From Usnea hakonensis (lineage: Eukaryota > Ascomycota > Lecanoromycetes > Lecanorales > Parmeliaceae), in assembly GCA_013423325.1 (NCBI GenBank), contig BLJB01000150.1:124001-188000 (forward strand): 64,000 bases of DNA. Direction: 5' to 3'. The notes under the pieces were generated by a model, which searched no databases, was not told where the DNA came from, and was given only the letters and a program-made list of their open reading frames with translations. Shown here piece after piece: positions 10,843-21,723 of this stretch (position 1 is the first letter of the stretch; every line of letters begins with the position of its first letter). Both the position numbers and the translations under genes were made by a program.

Positions 10843-13800
10843 ATGGATCCACGGCAGCAAGGTCAAGATTATGGAGGAAACAATGCTCAAAGAGCAGGCG
10901 GAAACTACACTTTCAATAACGGCCAAAATGATCCCTTCACCTCTTTCGTTCATACCGATAATGATTCTGCCTTTGATTCATCTTGGAATCCTCAGGGATT
11001 CCCTGCACAGCAGCAACCAATCAATGGCTTTGATCAAGGAAATCAACCGTGGCAACAAAATCCTTATCAATCTTCCAATTCGCTACCTTTGCACAATTAT
11101 GGAGGCCAGTCGAACGATTTTGACCAGATGTATTCGAGAACCCCAGCATCATTCAATTATTCTGGGTTCGACCCACACACGAGCCACGCATTCTCTCCCT
11201 CTCCGTTTGACAGTACTTTGAATTATGGTCAGATGCCACTGAACAGTGGCACTCCCTATGACTACTCGGCTCCCCAAGCGTTTCAACAACATAACGAGAC
11301 AATATCTCCCCAAGCGCTGCAGAACTATCCGTTCCCTCCAACAAAGGCCGAGGATCCCCGTCAGGTATGTTGCAGATTTACCACTTTGTCGATCAGGGTA
11401 GTCTGACTGACTTCTGATAGCCGCACTATCCCCAGCATGGCTCCACAATTCCTATACGAGCTTCTGTGACAGAGACTTCTGCTGCTAACCGACAAGAGTG
11501 GGATACTCTTGCGTCCGCGACACCACCTTCTACCATTTTTCTCGAAGGTTTGCATATCAGGCCTACTCAAAAGCTTTCAACTGCCACGAAGTCCACACAC
11601 CTCAATGGGTTCACATTTGTAGGCAGTGGCACGCTTCCGCGTACCATAACCAAGGGTGAGCGAAATCAAGCATCTGTTCGATCTACATTTGACATTGGCC
11701 TTCTAACACGGCTGCAGCTACGGTGCCTCGCTTCAGGAGGAGAAAGTCTTTGAAGGAACTAAGACGTCTGCTGGAATTAGGTAAGTGCTTATCAGTGTCA
11801 ACACACTGCAAGATGACATTGCTAAAGTCGGTATCAGAGAAAGGAAAAGACCCCTGGCCCCGAGAGCGGGAGCCAGTTCTAAAGAAGCTCAAGACCGCAG
11901 AGGCTAAGCTGTCCGGTCCACGTACTCCTGCAGCTTCCACTCAAACGTATACTGGATCGGTAGCTGAGTCTGCGTCACCTTCAGAATCCTCCGAATCCGA
12001 ATCTGAGGATGAGTCGGAATATTACTCGGAGTCTGAAGAAGTACCGGAACCGGAGGAACCCTCGCCACTTCCCGCAAACCGCCCGGCAGATCCCAACAAA
12101 GCAACTGAATACGACATCATCAAAGCCGTATGGGCCAAGAGAAATGTAGGCCTTTCCGGAACTGTGATACGCACCGCCCTTAGTGAGTATTGGAACATAT
12201 TCAAGACAATTCGCGACAAATGGAAACAGAAAACTACATCTCTGCAGCAAGCCATTGACAAGAAAGATCAAGTCGGCATGAAGACCTATGAGCGTCGAGT
12301 AATCGAATCACGGCGCCTTTTAGAATCTTGCATTGGCCTAACCCTGAAACACGGTCATCCGGATATAGTCCAAAAGTACGTGAATTTCTGAATAACTTCT
12401 TTATCCCGCTGTTGTGCCCTCCACACAGAAGCCCTCGGTCTACCATGCTTTTTGGTCATAGGTAGACCATAAAGAAACCCTAAAAGGCCTGTCGATTACT
12501 CTGACTGGGTCATGAGTGAAGACCCGTGGACTGGCTGCCAAAGTGAAAATTGGGTGCGGATGGAGAGGGCTTTTCGCCTTGCGCCATCCTCAAGTATTTT
12601 TGTAGCAGTCAAATGAAAAGTGGACTGAATGGCCAAACGGATTTCGTCGGCTATTGGCTGTTAATGTGGTATGATCGTAGGTGCTTGTGGTAGCTTGATA
12701 GTTACGTACGACCGAGGTCATGATGATATTGACTTAAGCGTGTTTTCGCATCGCAAATAACATAGAGAGATTGCCTCACAAGAATTGGAGACTAACGTCT
12801 CCATAGACTAGGCGAAAATCCTGCCCTTCTAGTTGTGTTTTATCAATTCCTCGCAGATCGATTCAAAGACAATGAATACACTGGGAGTCTCATCGCCAGT
12901 ATTCTTGAGGTAAATTGATTCATGGGTCTCAAGCGATGAAATGACTGATGCTTGTCAGTTGATAACCCGATTCGCCACAATCGATCAGAGCACTCTAGAA
13001 GTGACAAAGGTTGAAAAAGTACTACCTAGATTAGTCAAAAGAGGGGATGACCAAGGAAAGAGGCTTGCACAGAAAATTATAGACAACGCTGCAGTCGTCT
13101 CAAAACAAAAGACTATAGATGAAAATGAGACCAAAGACGCACGGCCAATCGATGCCAAGAAGGGCGAAAAGGGTATCGCAACCAAGAACGCCCTTGGTTC
13201 TGACGCTCGACACCCATCTGCAAAAGCAGACGCAAAGGCAGGAACGAAAACACCGCCAGCAGATGCGTCTTCCACCAAGGGGAAAGCTAATACTGTTAAT
13301 ACTAAACCATCTGGCTTTTTCTCAAGCCTGCAGTCGGCTTCAAAGAAGCCAGGTACTTCTTCGAAGATAAAAGATGGCAAGCCAAGGTAAGCTCAGTTTT
13401 TCAAATTTCCTGGCTTTCGTTCCTGTGATTCCTATCCCTGTCTAGATATTCCCGTCCTAACATGTTCACAGTCTCGGCACCGAGATCAAATCTGAGCTTG
13501 CTGCAGAGCCTCCGAAACCAACCTTCTCGTTTGCAGCAACAATGGCAAATCTCAACAAACAAGCAGAGGCCGCACCCGTCAAGTCCGAGGAGACTCGAAA
13601 ACCAGAGACACCAGAGGAAAAGCAAAAGCGTCTCCGTAAAGAACAGCGCCGTAAACTCAGAGTCTCCTTCAAAGATGATGATCTAGTTCAAATACGAGAG
13701 TTTGTGCATGATCCGGACGAGGAACTTGGCCACGAAGATAGCCAAGTCCGTGATGTGGGGGATAGTAGAGGAGAAGGCCAGATGTTAAAGTTGCACAGAG

Positions 13801-14884
13801 AACTCGACCTAATGGATGAGGATGAGGACTATGAGCCTCCCGACGAAGTATTGCCAGATTGGGTAAATCCTAAAGGTGAATCGTAAAGACCACTTTGCAT
13901 GGGATCGTCTATTGACTTCGAGTTGCAGAGATTGATTTTAGCGTCATAGATCCAGTCGAATTTGATAAAAACTACACCAGCCGTGGCGGGAAATTGTTAA
14001 TAGAGAGCGATGAACGGAGGGCCCAGGACCAACGGGAAATATCCACCCTCATGGTCGTCTATACTACACCATCAGATGTTCCACCTTCACCTCGAGAACC
14101 CTCTGATCCTTTTACTGGTGACACCTCAATGGAAACAAGCTTCGGGTCGCCGCTTGAGCAGACGAAGGTGTGTTTTCGTTTCGTGAAATTGTTTTCAACG
14201 TCGCTCACCAGTGATGTAGATGCGCGAAGCCCAGTATCTCGCAGGACAGAATCGTCAAGCTGTCGCTGCTCAGCCACCAACGCCCGACATATCTGCTCTT
14301 TTTCGAATTTTGAGTAATCAACAGCAAGCTCCGGCTCCGGCTCCACAACCACCGCCTGCCCCACCTGCCGCTTCAACGGGTCTCGAAGCAATATTCGCTC
14401 AATTTGCCAATGTCAATAATCAACCACAGACCCCGCAAGCGCCGATTCCTCAACCGGTTCAACAGCCCGCGCAATTCAGTTTGCAGGCAGCCCTGGCGAC
14501 TATGACCCAGCCTGCCCAGTACGGTGCCCCTCAAGTAGCCCCAGTACCAAATCTACAAGCGATATTGGCCGGGTTAGGGAGTCAGCAGCCGGCAGCGCAG
14601 ACACAGCAAACCCAAGGCTACGGGTATACTAACCAATACCAGAATGACAACGATCGTAAACGTCAGTACGAACAAGATGACGCAGATTACGGCTACGGTA
14701 AAGGCAAGAGGCCTCGGCAAGGGGCCGGCCAAGGCAAAAAGCCAGTACGTACTCGCAATTACATGAATTCGGTTGGTTAGTACTAACCAGTCGCTAGTAT
14801 TACGGTCCGCCTCGCCTTCCTTGCAAATTTTTCCAAGAAGGCAAATGTCGAAAAGGGGACGAGTGTACGTTTCTACATGAATGA
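10843..14884 (+). CDS. PNUTS/Ppn1-like protein phosphatase 1 regulatory subunit with CCCH zinc finger
   Basis: Ten exons: 10843-11364, 11421-11655, 11718-11780, 11838-12375, 12807-12909, 12959-13386, 13472-13875, 13929-14167, 14220-14744 and 14798-14884, total 3144 nt, 1047 residues. Order: Gln/Asn-rich N terminus (1-170), acidic Ser/Glu tract (~320-350), a helical TFIIS-N/LW-like region (~364-500, EYDIIKAVWAKRNVGLSG...), a PP1-docking motif RVSF at 693-696 followed by an acidic stretch, a Gln/Pro/Ala-rich region, and a C-terminal CCCH finger (C1028-x7-C1036-x5-C1042-x3-H1046). This order is that of animal PNUTS and fission-yeast Ppn1, which tether PP1 to the cleavage/polyadenylation machinery and tune transcription termination. 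The function is inferred from architecture. Intron 4 is 431 nt, far longer than its neighbours; intron 3 (57 nt) is in frame and stop-free. Confidence 0.75.
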
Positions 14885-15278
14885 TTATGGACCTTTGTCG
14901 TTGTCTTTGAGAATCGGGCCCTACATTGGCCAGCATCTCTTTTATTAGCATACGCTGCATAGCGGTCGGCGTTCGCTCCGGCCCGTGAGCTCACATTAGC
15001 GGCATGGTACTTAGCTCCACTTCACGCCTTCCTCCTCCTCCTCTTCCTCCTTCTCCTCTTCTTCCTGCTCTTCTTCTTCCTCCGTTCTCAACTTCCATTC
15101 TGTAGGGGACGATTTGAGCGTGCTCACAAATTACAAGACTCTGTACTCTTTGTATCATAGCTACATTAAGGGCATCCACTGTACCGATTTAATTTTCGCT
15201 CTGCTCATTCTCTTGAGCGTTTAGTGAACGCGGGCAGACTTGACGTAGACTTATCTAATTTGTCCCTCAACTATCAGC
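14885..15278. other. Intergenic, pyrimidine-rich tract
   Basis: 3' flank of the PNUTS-like gene and promoter of the DUF218-type gene. It contains a CTT/CCT-rich low-complexity tract at about 15026-15090. No gene seen. Confidence 0.6.
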
Positions 15279-16335
15279 ATGTCTCATTCCGATGGCCACA
15301 CTAAGCTGGATAAATCAATTGTGCATCTAGTCATAGTGTGCTGCCACGCTATATGGCTTGGCGGGCCAACATGTGGGCAAGATGAGCGTGAATGGTATGT
15401 TCATCGGGAAACTCTGATCCAGCTTCGACCAAAACTCGCCGCCGTTCAATACAGCCAGGTCATTCGTTTTGTCTTTCCTAATTCAGTCCTGGCAGGGCAA
15501 TCGAACCGTTTCAACGAGGCGAAACACCTACATTTATTGAGCATATCAGAGCTGGGCTAAACGTATTGGAGAAGCAGTCAAGTTCACTGCTCGTATTCTC
15601 TGGGTGACCCTCATTCAACAGCAATTTATTCGGAACTTGGCTGAGAAGCGATAGCGGCGCTACCAAGCAGGACAGAACGCCGCTGAGTGAGGGTCAATCA
15701 TACTTGGTACTTTCTTCTTTGGGCTCAAGCTTGTAACAACCGCTGGCATCGTGTTGCCGCATTGTCACCCTTACAACATTGATGGATCATAGAAAAGAAA
15801 TTGCTTCTCTGATAACCTCTGGTCACAGGATCTCGCACACCGTTTCTCGCATCATCATCACGACCGCATATCGGCAGAAACTTACGCAACAGACTCCTAC
15901 CAAAACGTCCTCTTCTCCATCCTGCACTTCCACACACTCACTTCCAATTATCCCACACACATTACAATCATCTCTCATGCCTTCAAACGGGCTCGCTTTC
16001 TTGAGTTGCACTACCATGCCATACGCTGGCCCATTTCTCAATTGGAGTATATTGGCATCGATCCACCGGAAGATGTCACGCCTAGAAGTGTATTGGACCA
16101 AGGGGAAAGCGAGAAGGGCTATGGAGTTTGGGAGCAGGATTTGTATGGGGTGGGTCGCGTGCTAGGTGGAAAGAGGGAGAAAAGAGGATGGAAGGCTTGT
16201 GCAGTGGAGGTGGTGGGGAAAGAGAAGGGGGAGAGTATAGACGCACTGTTGAAGTGGAACGGCGGTGCGGATGGGAAAGAGGTTTATGGAGGGAAACTGC
16301 CATGGGAAGGACAGATTGAGAAAATCGAACGATAG
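15279..16335 (+). CDS. DUF218-type fungal protein
   Basis: Four exons: 15279-15394, 15496-15603, 15655-15706 and 15793-16335, total 819 nt, 272 residues, phases consistent. Blocks HLVIVCCHAIWLGGPT, EWAIEPFQRGETPTFIEH, SLLVFSGGATKQDRTPLSEG, AEIYATDSYQN-like (AETYATDSYQNVLFS), HAFKRARFLELHYHAI and IGIDPPEDVTPRSVL are those of the fungal family related to DUF218/YdcF. YdcF-like proteins bind nucleotide-type ligands, but no reaction is established for the fungal members. For intron 1 the acceptor at 15495 was chosen over one 9 nt upstream because it restores the conserved EW-x-IEPFQRG. The junction of exons 3 and 4 is the least certain. No signal peptide is evident. Confidence 0.68.
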
Positions 16336-16681
16336 GAGTATGATTTGCGTTGAAGATTTCAAGAATCACAGAGTGTAGAGCCATTAGTAGTCACCAAGCT
16401 AAGACGAAAAGACTTTTCTTCAATAACGGAAATCAGTAGGTCTGGGATGTACTCGTACAAATCTGTGACCAAATCGGTAACATTTTCCTGTAGAGGATTC
16501 CTGACCATAGCTTGGCGCCAACAAATTGACTCAAATTGGGCTTAAACTCACGCTAGTAAATTTCTTTCATCGTACGAGTACACATCTTGATCAGCAGCAT
16601 CATCCATGATCCGTTCCTCTTTTGACACCGAGGGCTAAAAACATGTGATTGCACTCCGCCACGGATAGCGGGGCGCTGTAA

Positions 16682-16705
16682 GATGATTCGTAGACTACGA
16701 TCATC
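16682..16705. repeat. Palindromic repeat, copy 1
   Basis: 24-bp dyad with 11-bp arms GATGAT(T)CGTAG and CTACGATCATC around a single A. One arm carries one extra T. It is followed by CATCACAA and TATGAC, also found after copy 2. Confidence 0.8.
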
Positions 16706-16766
16706 GCATCACAATTATGACTCAGCACAGGGAGGGTTAGGGGATTGGGCAGCAGGCGCGCAATAC

Positions 16767-16790
16767 GATGATTCGTAGACTACGATCATC
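16767..16790. repeat. Palindromic repeat, copy 2
   Basis: Identical over all 24 bases to copy 1, 85 bp downstream. Flanks are also partly shared (GCGC before; CATCACAA and TATGAC after), so the repeated unit is longer than the dyad itself. Confidence 0.8.
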
Positions 16791-16873
16791 ACATCACAAG
16801 TATGACACTGAGGGCCGAGGGGATATCTTTTATTCAGCACAGGTTTGGAACAGTGCCAGCAGCCGCCGTAAAA

Positions 16874-16897
16874 GATGGTTCGTAAACTACGATCATC
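16874..16897. repeat. Palindromic repeat, copy 3 (two substitutions)
   Basis: Matches copies 1 and 2 at 22 of 24 positions; both changes fall in the left arm and weaken the dyad. It begins 107 bp after copy 2. The flanks AGCAGCCGCCGTAAA resemble those before copies 1 and 2. Confidence 0.75.
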
Positions 16898-17768
16898 ACG
16901 ATTTGACTGAGAGAGCAGTGGGATAGTACCACTATATGTCTTCGACAACTGGTTCTTGACCCTTGAGCCTACTTCCATCTCAAAGGGCAGATCGGTGAGT
17001 TTCGTGGAGAGGGATTATTGCCTTCCGGTCGTTCATCACATCACTCTCGTACTATGAGGAGTTAGGCCGTGAAGGAGGCATACATATCATTGCTGTTGCT
17101 TTCTGGGGTAGTCGTACTCGAATGTCTGGAATGTATCTGTTGATTTGCCTCTATAAACCCTAGGCAGCACCATTGCCTATTTTCGTCTTCTTTGCAAGAG
17201 TACTCGGCAAAAAGCCAAATGCTTACTTGATCCTTCGAGCATATCTAAAGCATGCGTATCTTGCTCTCTCTGGGATACGCCAACGGCTAGAATCAAATTT
17301 CTTGCCGTCAGATTGTCCGGCGGACTCCCTCGCTTCTGTGCTGTTCTTCATGTCTTCTGGCCATTTCCAAAAGATCCCTCTTTTCCCATTTCGTTTTCTA
17401 TTGCGATACAAAATAAGACACATGTCAAGATTGGACTCTAAATGAAGCTGATAATAGACTATAACCCATGTTTTGACGGTGGTACTCGTAAACCCTACTG
17501 TAATTCAAGAGACAAAAGAGAACTTTCATAAGGCTGACGGCATATTGGCGGAAGTCGGCCGGACCTCGGGAGGATTAAAAACGCCGGTCGATGGGCTTAT
17601 TTACTTACCTTAGCATGCCGGATTGTCATCTACGAGCATGTCCGTCCTTGTTTACTCTTGATTATGTTGCATTTCAAATGCTTGAGTCAGCTCAGTCACA
17701 CCAAGACAGTCTGAAGTCCATCTCTTTCCACACATGATCAAAGTTCCTCTATTGCAAGAGCAGCCATC

Positions 17769-20700
17769 ATGGCTGGCATGGAGCAGCTGGAGATACATAG
17801 CAAGGTAAGTGAGCATTAGGCTAGAATGCTCTCGTCACCTGAAGAAACTAATGATTTAGTCGTATCTTGTCCGCTGGGTCAATGTCAAGGCTGAGCATAC
17901 CATCTCTTGGAGTATCCGGCCAGACAAGAAATCAATAAATTTTGGCATCTTCAAGCACCCAGGCACTGGCCAAGCTCCTACCCCAAACCTTCCATCGTCT
18001 ACCTTCGAGCCACCTCCTACCCCTGCCCTTCGCCCCGAAGATGCGCCCCAGGAATCTCATTCTTCCAAAACCGCATCATCCACGGCGACCGAGAAGCTGA
18101 AGAGCATAGGGCTCAAGCCAGTATTCTGGTATGGAACATGCGAAGCAAATAGAGTATCGACAGGTACATATGATGTGCCCAAGAATGAAGGGGCGATGTA
18201 CGCTCTAGTTTTCGACAATACTTTTGCCAAATCGTTTGCCAAATCGGCGACCTTTGTCTTGTTGACGTACCCCACTGGTTCCCCCCCGCAATCCAATCAC
18301 CACATCCACCACATACAGGGTGGATCTTCTGAGAGTGCGACAAACCCAAAAGATACCTCCAATGGTAGAAAAGTATCGATGAGGCGGGAATGCTCGGACC
18401 CTGCCGTTCAGACCGATTGGTCCAATTCAGCAACTCAGCGACCTGCAGACGAGCTCAGAAATAGGCGTCAGGGAGAAAACGAGAGTAGATCAGGCTCGAA
18501 CTTCTTCACCGGAATACTGCATAAGAAACGCCGCAAGAAGAATCAGGGTTGGGCGCGGAGATTTTTCTCTTTGGACTATACATCCTCCACTCTTTCCTAC
18601 TACCAGAACCGGAGGACGCAGGTAGTGAGAGGAGCAGTACCGTTGTCGATGGCTGCTATAGGAGCCAACTCCCAGACCAGGCAAATTAGTATCGACTCAG
18701 GAGCCGAGATATGGCACCTCAAGGCTGTTAATCAGAAGGATTTCGACGCATGGACACAGGCTTTGGAACTTGCGAGGTCATGTGCAAGTCCCGCCACGCC
18801 CGCTTCTACAATACGAGCAGAGATCAACAGAGGAATAGCATCATCTGTGCGCAGCGGTCCAGAGGAAGGACCGGATTGGCTGAAAGTCGAAGCACTGGTG
18901 GCTAAAGTCAAGGGGTCGCGGGACGCAGCCAAATCATTGGCGGTAGACACTGATCCAAAATACCTTCCTCGGACTCATGTGCATACGCCTATCGATCCAG
19001 CACTTAAGCGAACAGACTCGGCTGAAATCTCTGCAGCGTCGAGCACCAGTGGAAGCCCTGCCGAACAGAGCTTACCTAGTGGATATTTTGCAGAGGGCGA
19101 CCGTAAGCTATTTTGGAAACGTAAGACCAATTCGGACAGGCCAATGCCGGGAATGTACCGAAGCGTATCGGCAACGCCTTCAACACAGTCAGCGAGAGCA
19201 AATGCTCCAGCGCCGATCAGAACATCTTCTTTTGGGAAACCTCTGGAGAGTCACTTGGAAGAGGAAAGTTTGCATGACCGATGCCTATCACTACTTCGCG
19301 ACCTTGACTCGATAGTATCGGAATTCAGTCATGTCATCACAGAGAGAAAGCAGCGTCGCACGCCAGTGGTCCCTCCTCCCACTTCTCGACAAAGCTTAGA
19401 CACCCAAGGAGACGATGAGTTTTTCGACGCCGAGGGAGGGACTAGTTCGCAACTTCTGGACATCCATCATGAGACTGAAGAAGAAGGCGAAGAGGCAGAC
19501 CGTGGTTTCGCGTCAGACGAAGACTCGGCCTCTGCTAGCGACGTGGATGAACCCACAGTTGCAGGGCAGCGTGGCGTAGGAACTGGTAAAGCTACACCAG
19601 CTTATCCCCCAAAATCAAAATCGTTGGCACCTCTACCAAGGCAGTGGGTCAAGCGCAGAAGCACGGTGGCAGCTCCTATCGGCGCTCCACCCAGCCTCGT
19701 CTCCTTTATGCGCAAGAATGTTGGCAAAGATCTTTCGACAATATCTATGCCAGTCACTGCGAATGAACCAATCTCAGCTCTTCAACGTTTCGCTGAAGCT
19801 GTCGAATACTCCAGCCTCTTAGATGAGGCTGCCAACAAGTCTAGATCGAGCATTGAACGCCTGATTTACATAACAGCTTTTGCAGTTTCTAATCTCTCCA
19901 GCATCCGCATCAAAGAGCGTGCCATCCGCAAACCCTTCAATCCTATGCTTGGCGAAACTTTTGAGCTCGTGCGGGAAGATCGTGGATTCCGATTCCTTGC
20001 AGAAAAGGTCTCCCATCGACCTGTGCGCATGGCCTACCAAGTCGAGAGCGAGCAGTGGACGCTCACTCAGTCGCCATTACCTACACAGAAATTCTGGGGC
20101 AAATCGGCGGAGCTGATCACAGAAGGTAAAAGTCGTGTCATTTTGTACTCAACGGGCGACAGGTACAGCTGGGCCCCTGGGTCGAGCTTTCTTCGCAACA
20201 TTATTGCAGGCGAGAAGTACGTTGAGCCTGTCGGAAATATGACCATCGTCAACGAGGGTACTGGAGAGAAAGCAGTTGTAATTTTCAAAACCAAGGGTAT
20301 GTTTTCCGGCCGCAGCGAGGATGTCGCTGTCCAGACCTACGATTCTTTCGGCGACGAACAACCACTCGGCTTGGTGGGAAAGTGGACTTCTTCCCTAACC
20401 GTTGTCGAGAATGGTAATTCCAGGGCGAATGAACCTCCGATCTGGAGTGTTGCTGAGCTAGCTCCCGACGCCGCGAAGCGCTATGGATTTACTACTTTCG
20501 CCGCATCTCTTAACGAGGTCACGGCGATCGAGAAAGGGAAATTGCCCCCTACCGATAGCCGGCTTCGACCAGATCAGCGTGCAGCTGAAGACGGCGATTT
20601 TGATGAAGCCGAGGTGCTAAAAGGAAAGCTCGAGGAAGCGCAGAGAAACCGGAGAAAATTAATGGAGGAGGAAGGTCGCTCGTGGACGCCCAGATGGTTT

Positions 20701-20826
20701 GAAAGGGTTGAGGGCGGCGATGGGAGCGGAGAGGAGGTGTGGGTGGCCAAGGCCGGGCAGGACAGTTATTGGGAGAAGCGAAGAAACAGCGAGTGGGGAG
20801 AGGTGGAAAAGGTTTTCGATCTGTGA
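17769..20826 (+). CDS. Oxysterol-binding protein, OSH3 type (GOLD-like, PH and ORD domains)
   Basis: Two exons, 17769-17804 and 17860-20826, total 3003 nt, 1000 residues. The first 12 codons (MAGMEQLEIHSK) continue in phase into SYLVRWVNVKAEHTISW, the GOLD-like N-terminal domain of Osh3-type proteins (residues ~1-140). A PH domain follows at ~222-320 (GILHKKRRKKNQGWARRFFSL ... IWHLKAVNQKDFDAWTQAL). The C-terminal ORD lies at ~640-970 and includes RKPFNPMLGETFELV and the signature at ~724-730. Osh3 proteins exchange PI4P at ER-plasma membrane contacts. The signature reads EKVSHRP instead of the consensus EQVSHHP, so the second His is Arg; other ORD blocks are intact. I see no clear FFAT motif. 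The next gene downstream is 0.9 kb away. Confidence 0.92.
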
Positions 20827-21723
20827 CGCCCATATTTTGATATGACGGCGCATATAAGAGAGCCTCATAGCAACGCTCATATAGTCAATGTCTTGTTGAT
20901 AAGTCATCTGGGGAAATAGGCTGTCGGATTTAGTCTAGTAAAGCTGAGGCTTGAGACATTCGAGTATCGAGACCATCCACTAATGGAGAGATCATTTCAT
21001 AAGTTTTTCAATAGACGTAACGATTAGGAGCTGACAAAGAAGAATCTCTGATAAAGTCACCCAATCCAAATCCAGCTTTCTCTGTTTCTATAATTTTGGG
21101 GACTACGAGATGCAATGAGCCAATGTCATGGAAAATTAACAGTCACCATGCTGGCACGGACAGGACTCCAATCATGCCAAAAACTCGGGTATGGAGTCCC
21201 TGGATACAGAAAGATGAGAAAACCACTCCACCATTGGATCAGCACCACGAAGAATCGAATCTGATACAGCTTAAATACCACCAGCGAACAGATACAAGGC
21301 TTTGTCATCCCTACGAAACCCAATAATTTTTATGTGCAATAGCCAGCAGTGGAGTCCGACAAGAAGGATACTTGTGGTAAAGGTTTGACTTTACTTTCCG
21401 ACTTCTTTTTCCCTTTTCTCCTACCCCTTAACCTGTCACGCCTGTCTACAACATAATGTATGCTTCGGCTAAAGCATGCATTTTTAGCTGATGTCGATGG
21501 CGGGCGGCCTGGATGGAGATGCATTTGTTAGACTCGAAGGACAATATCCATTCATTTCATGGTTTGTCTGGAGATGCGCTTGTACCTGTCTTACCCTGAA
21601 GTACCTCCGTACTGCAAGATGCCGGACGGTTCCGCTCGAGCCCCGCCATTACCATTTCATGACTGCCTACCCCTATCTCCCCCCAGCGCCGTTACAGAAT
21701 AAATCCTTGCGTCGTTTATTACT
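20827..21723. other. Intergenic region
   Basis: About 0.9 kb between the OSH3-type and NLR genes, marking the change from conserved to accessory genes. It contains the presumed NLR promoter. No coding sequence or repeat seen. Confidence 0.55.

Larger units (their letters stand above)
16336..17768. other. Intergenic region carrying a threefold palindromic repeat
   Basis: About 1.4 kb without a supported gene. The left part carries three copies of a palindromic element (listed separately). The right part is the promoter of the OSH3-type gene. A 90-codon frame at 17173-17445 has no recognisable features. Confidence 0.55.

Noticed and set aside
16682..16897. CRISPR array
   Set aside because: Only three palindromic copies with unequal spacing and partly shared spacers, in a eukaryotic genome.
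17173..17445. Possible small protein upstream of the OSH3-type gene
   Set aside because: No family, no splice chain, and it lies in the presumed promoter.
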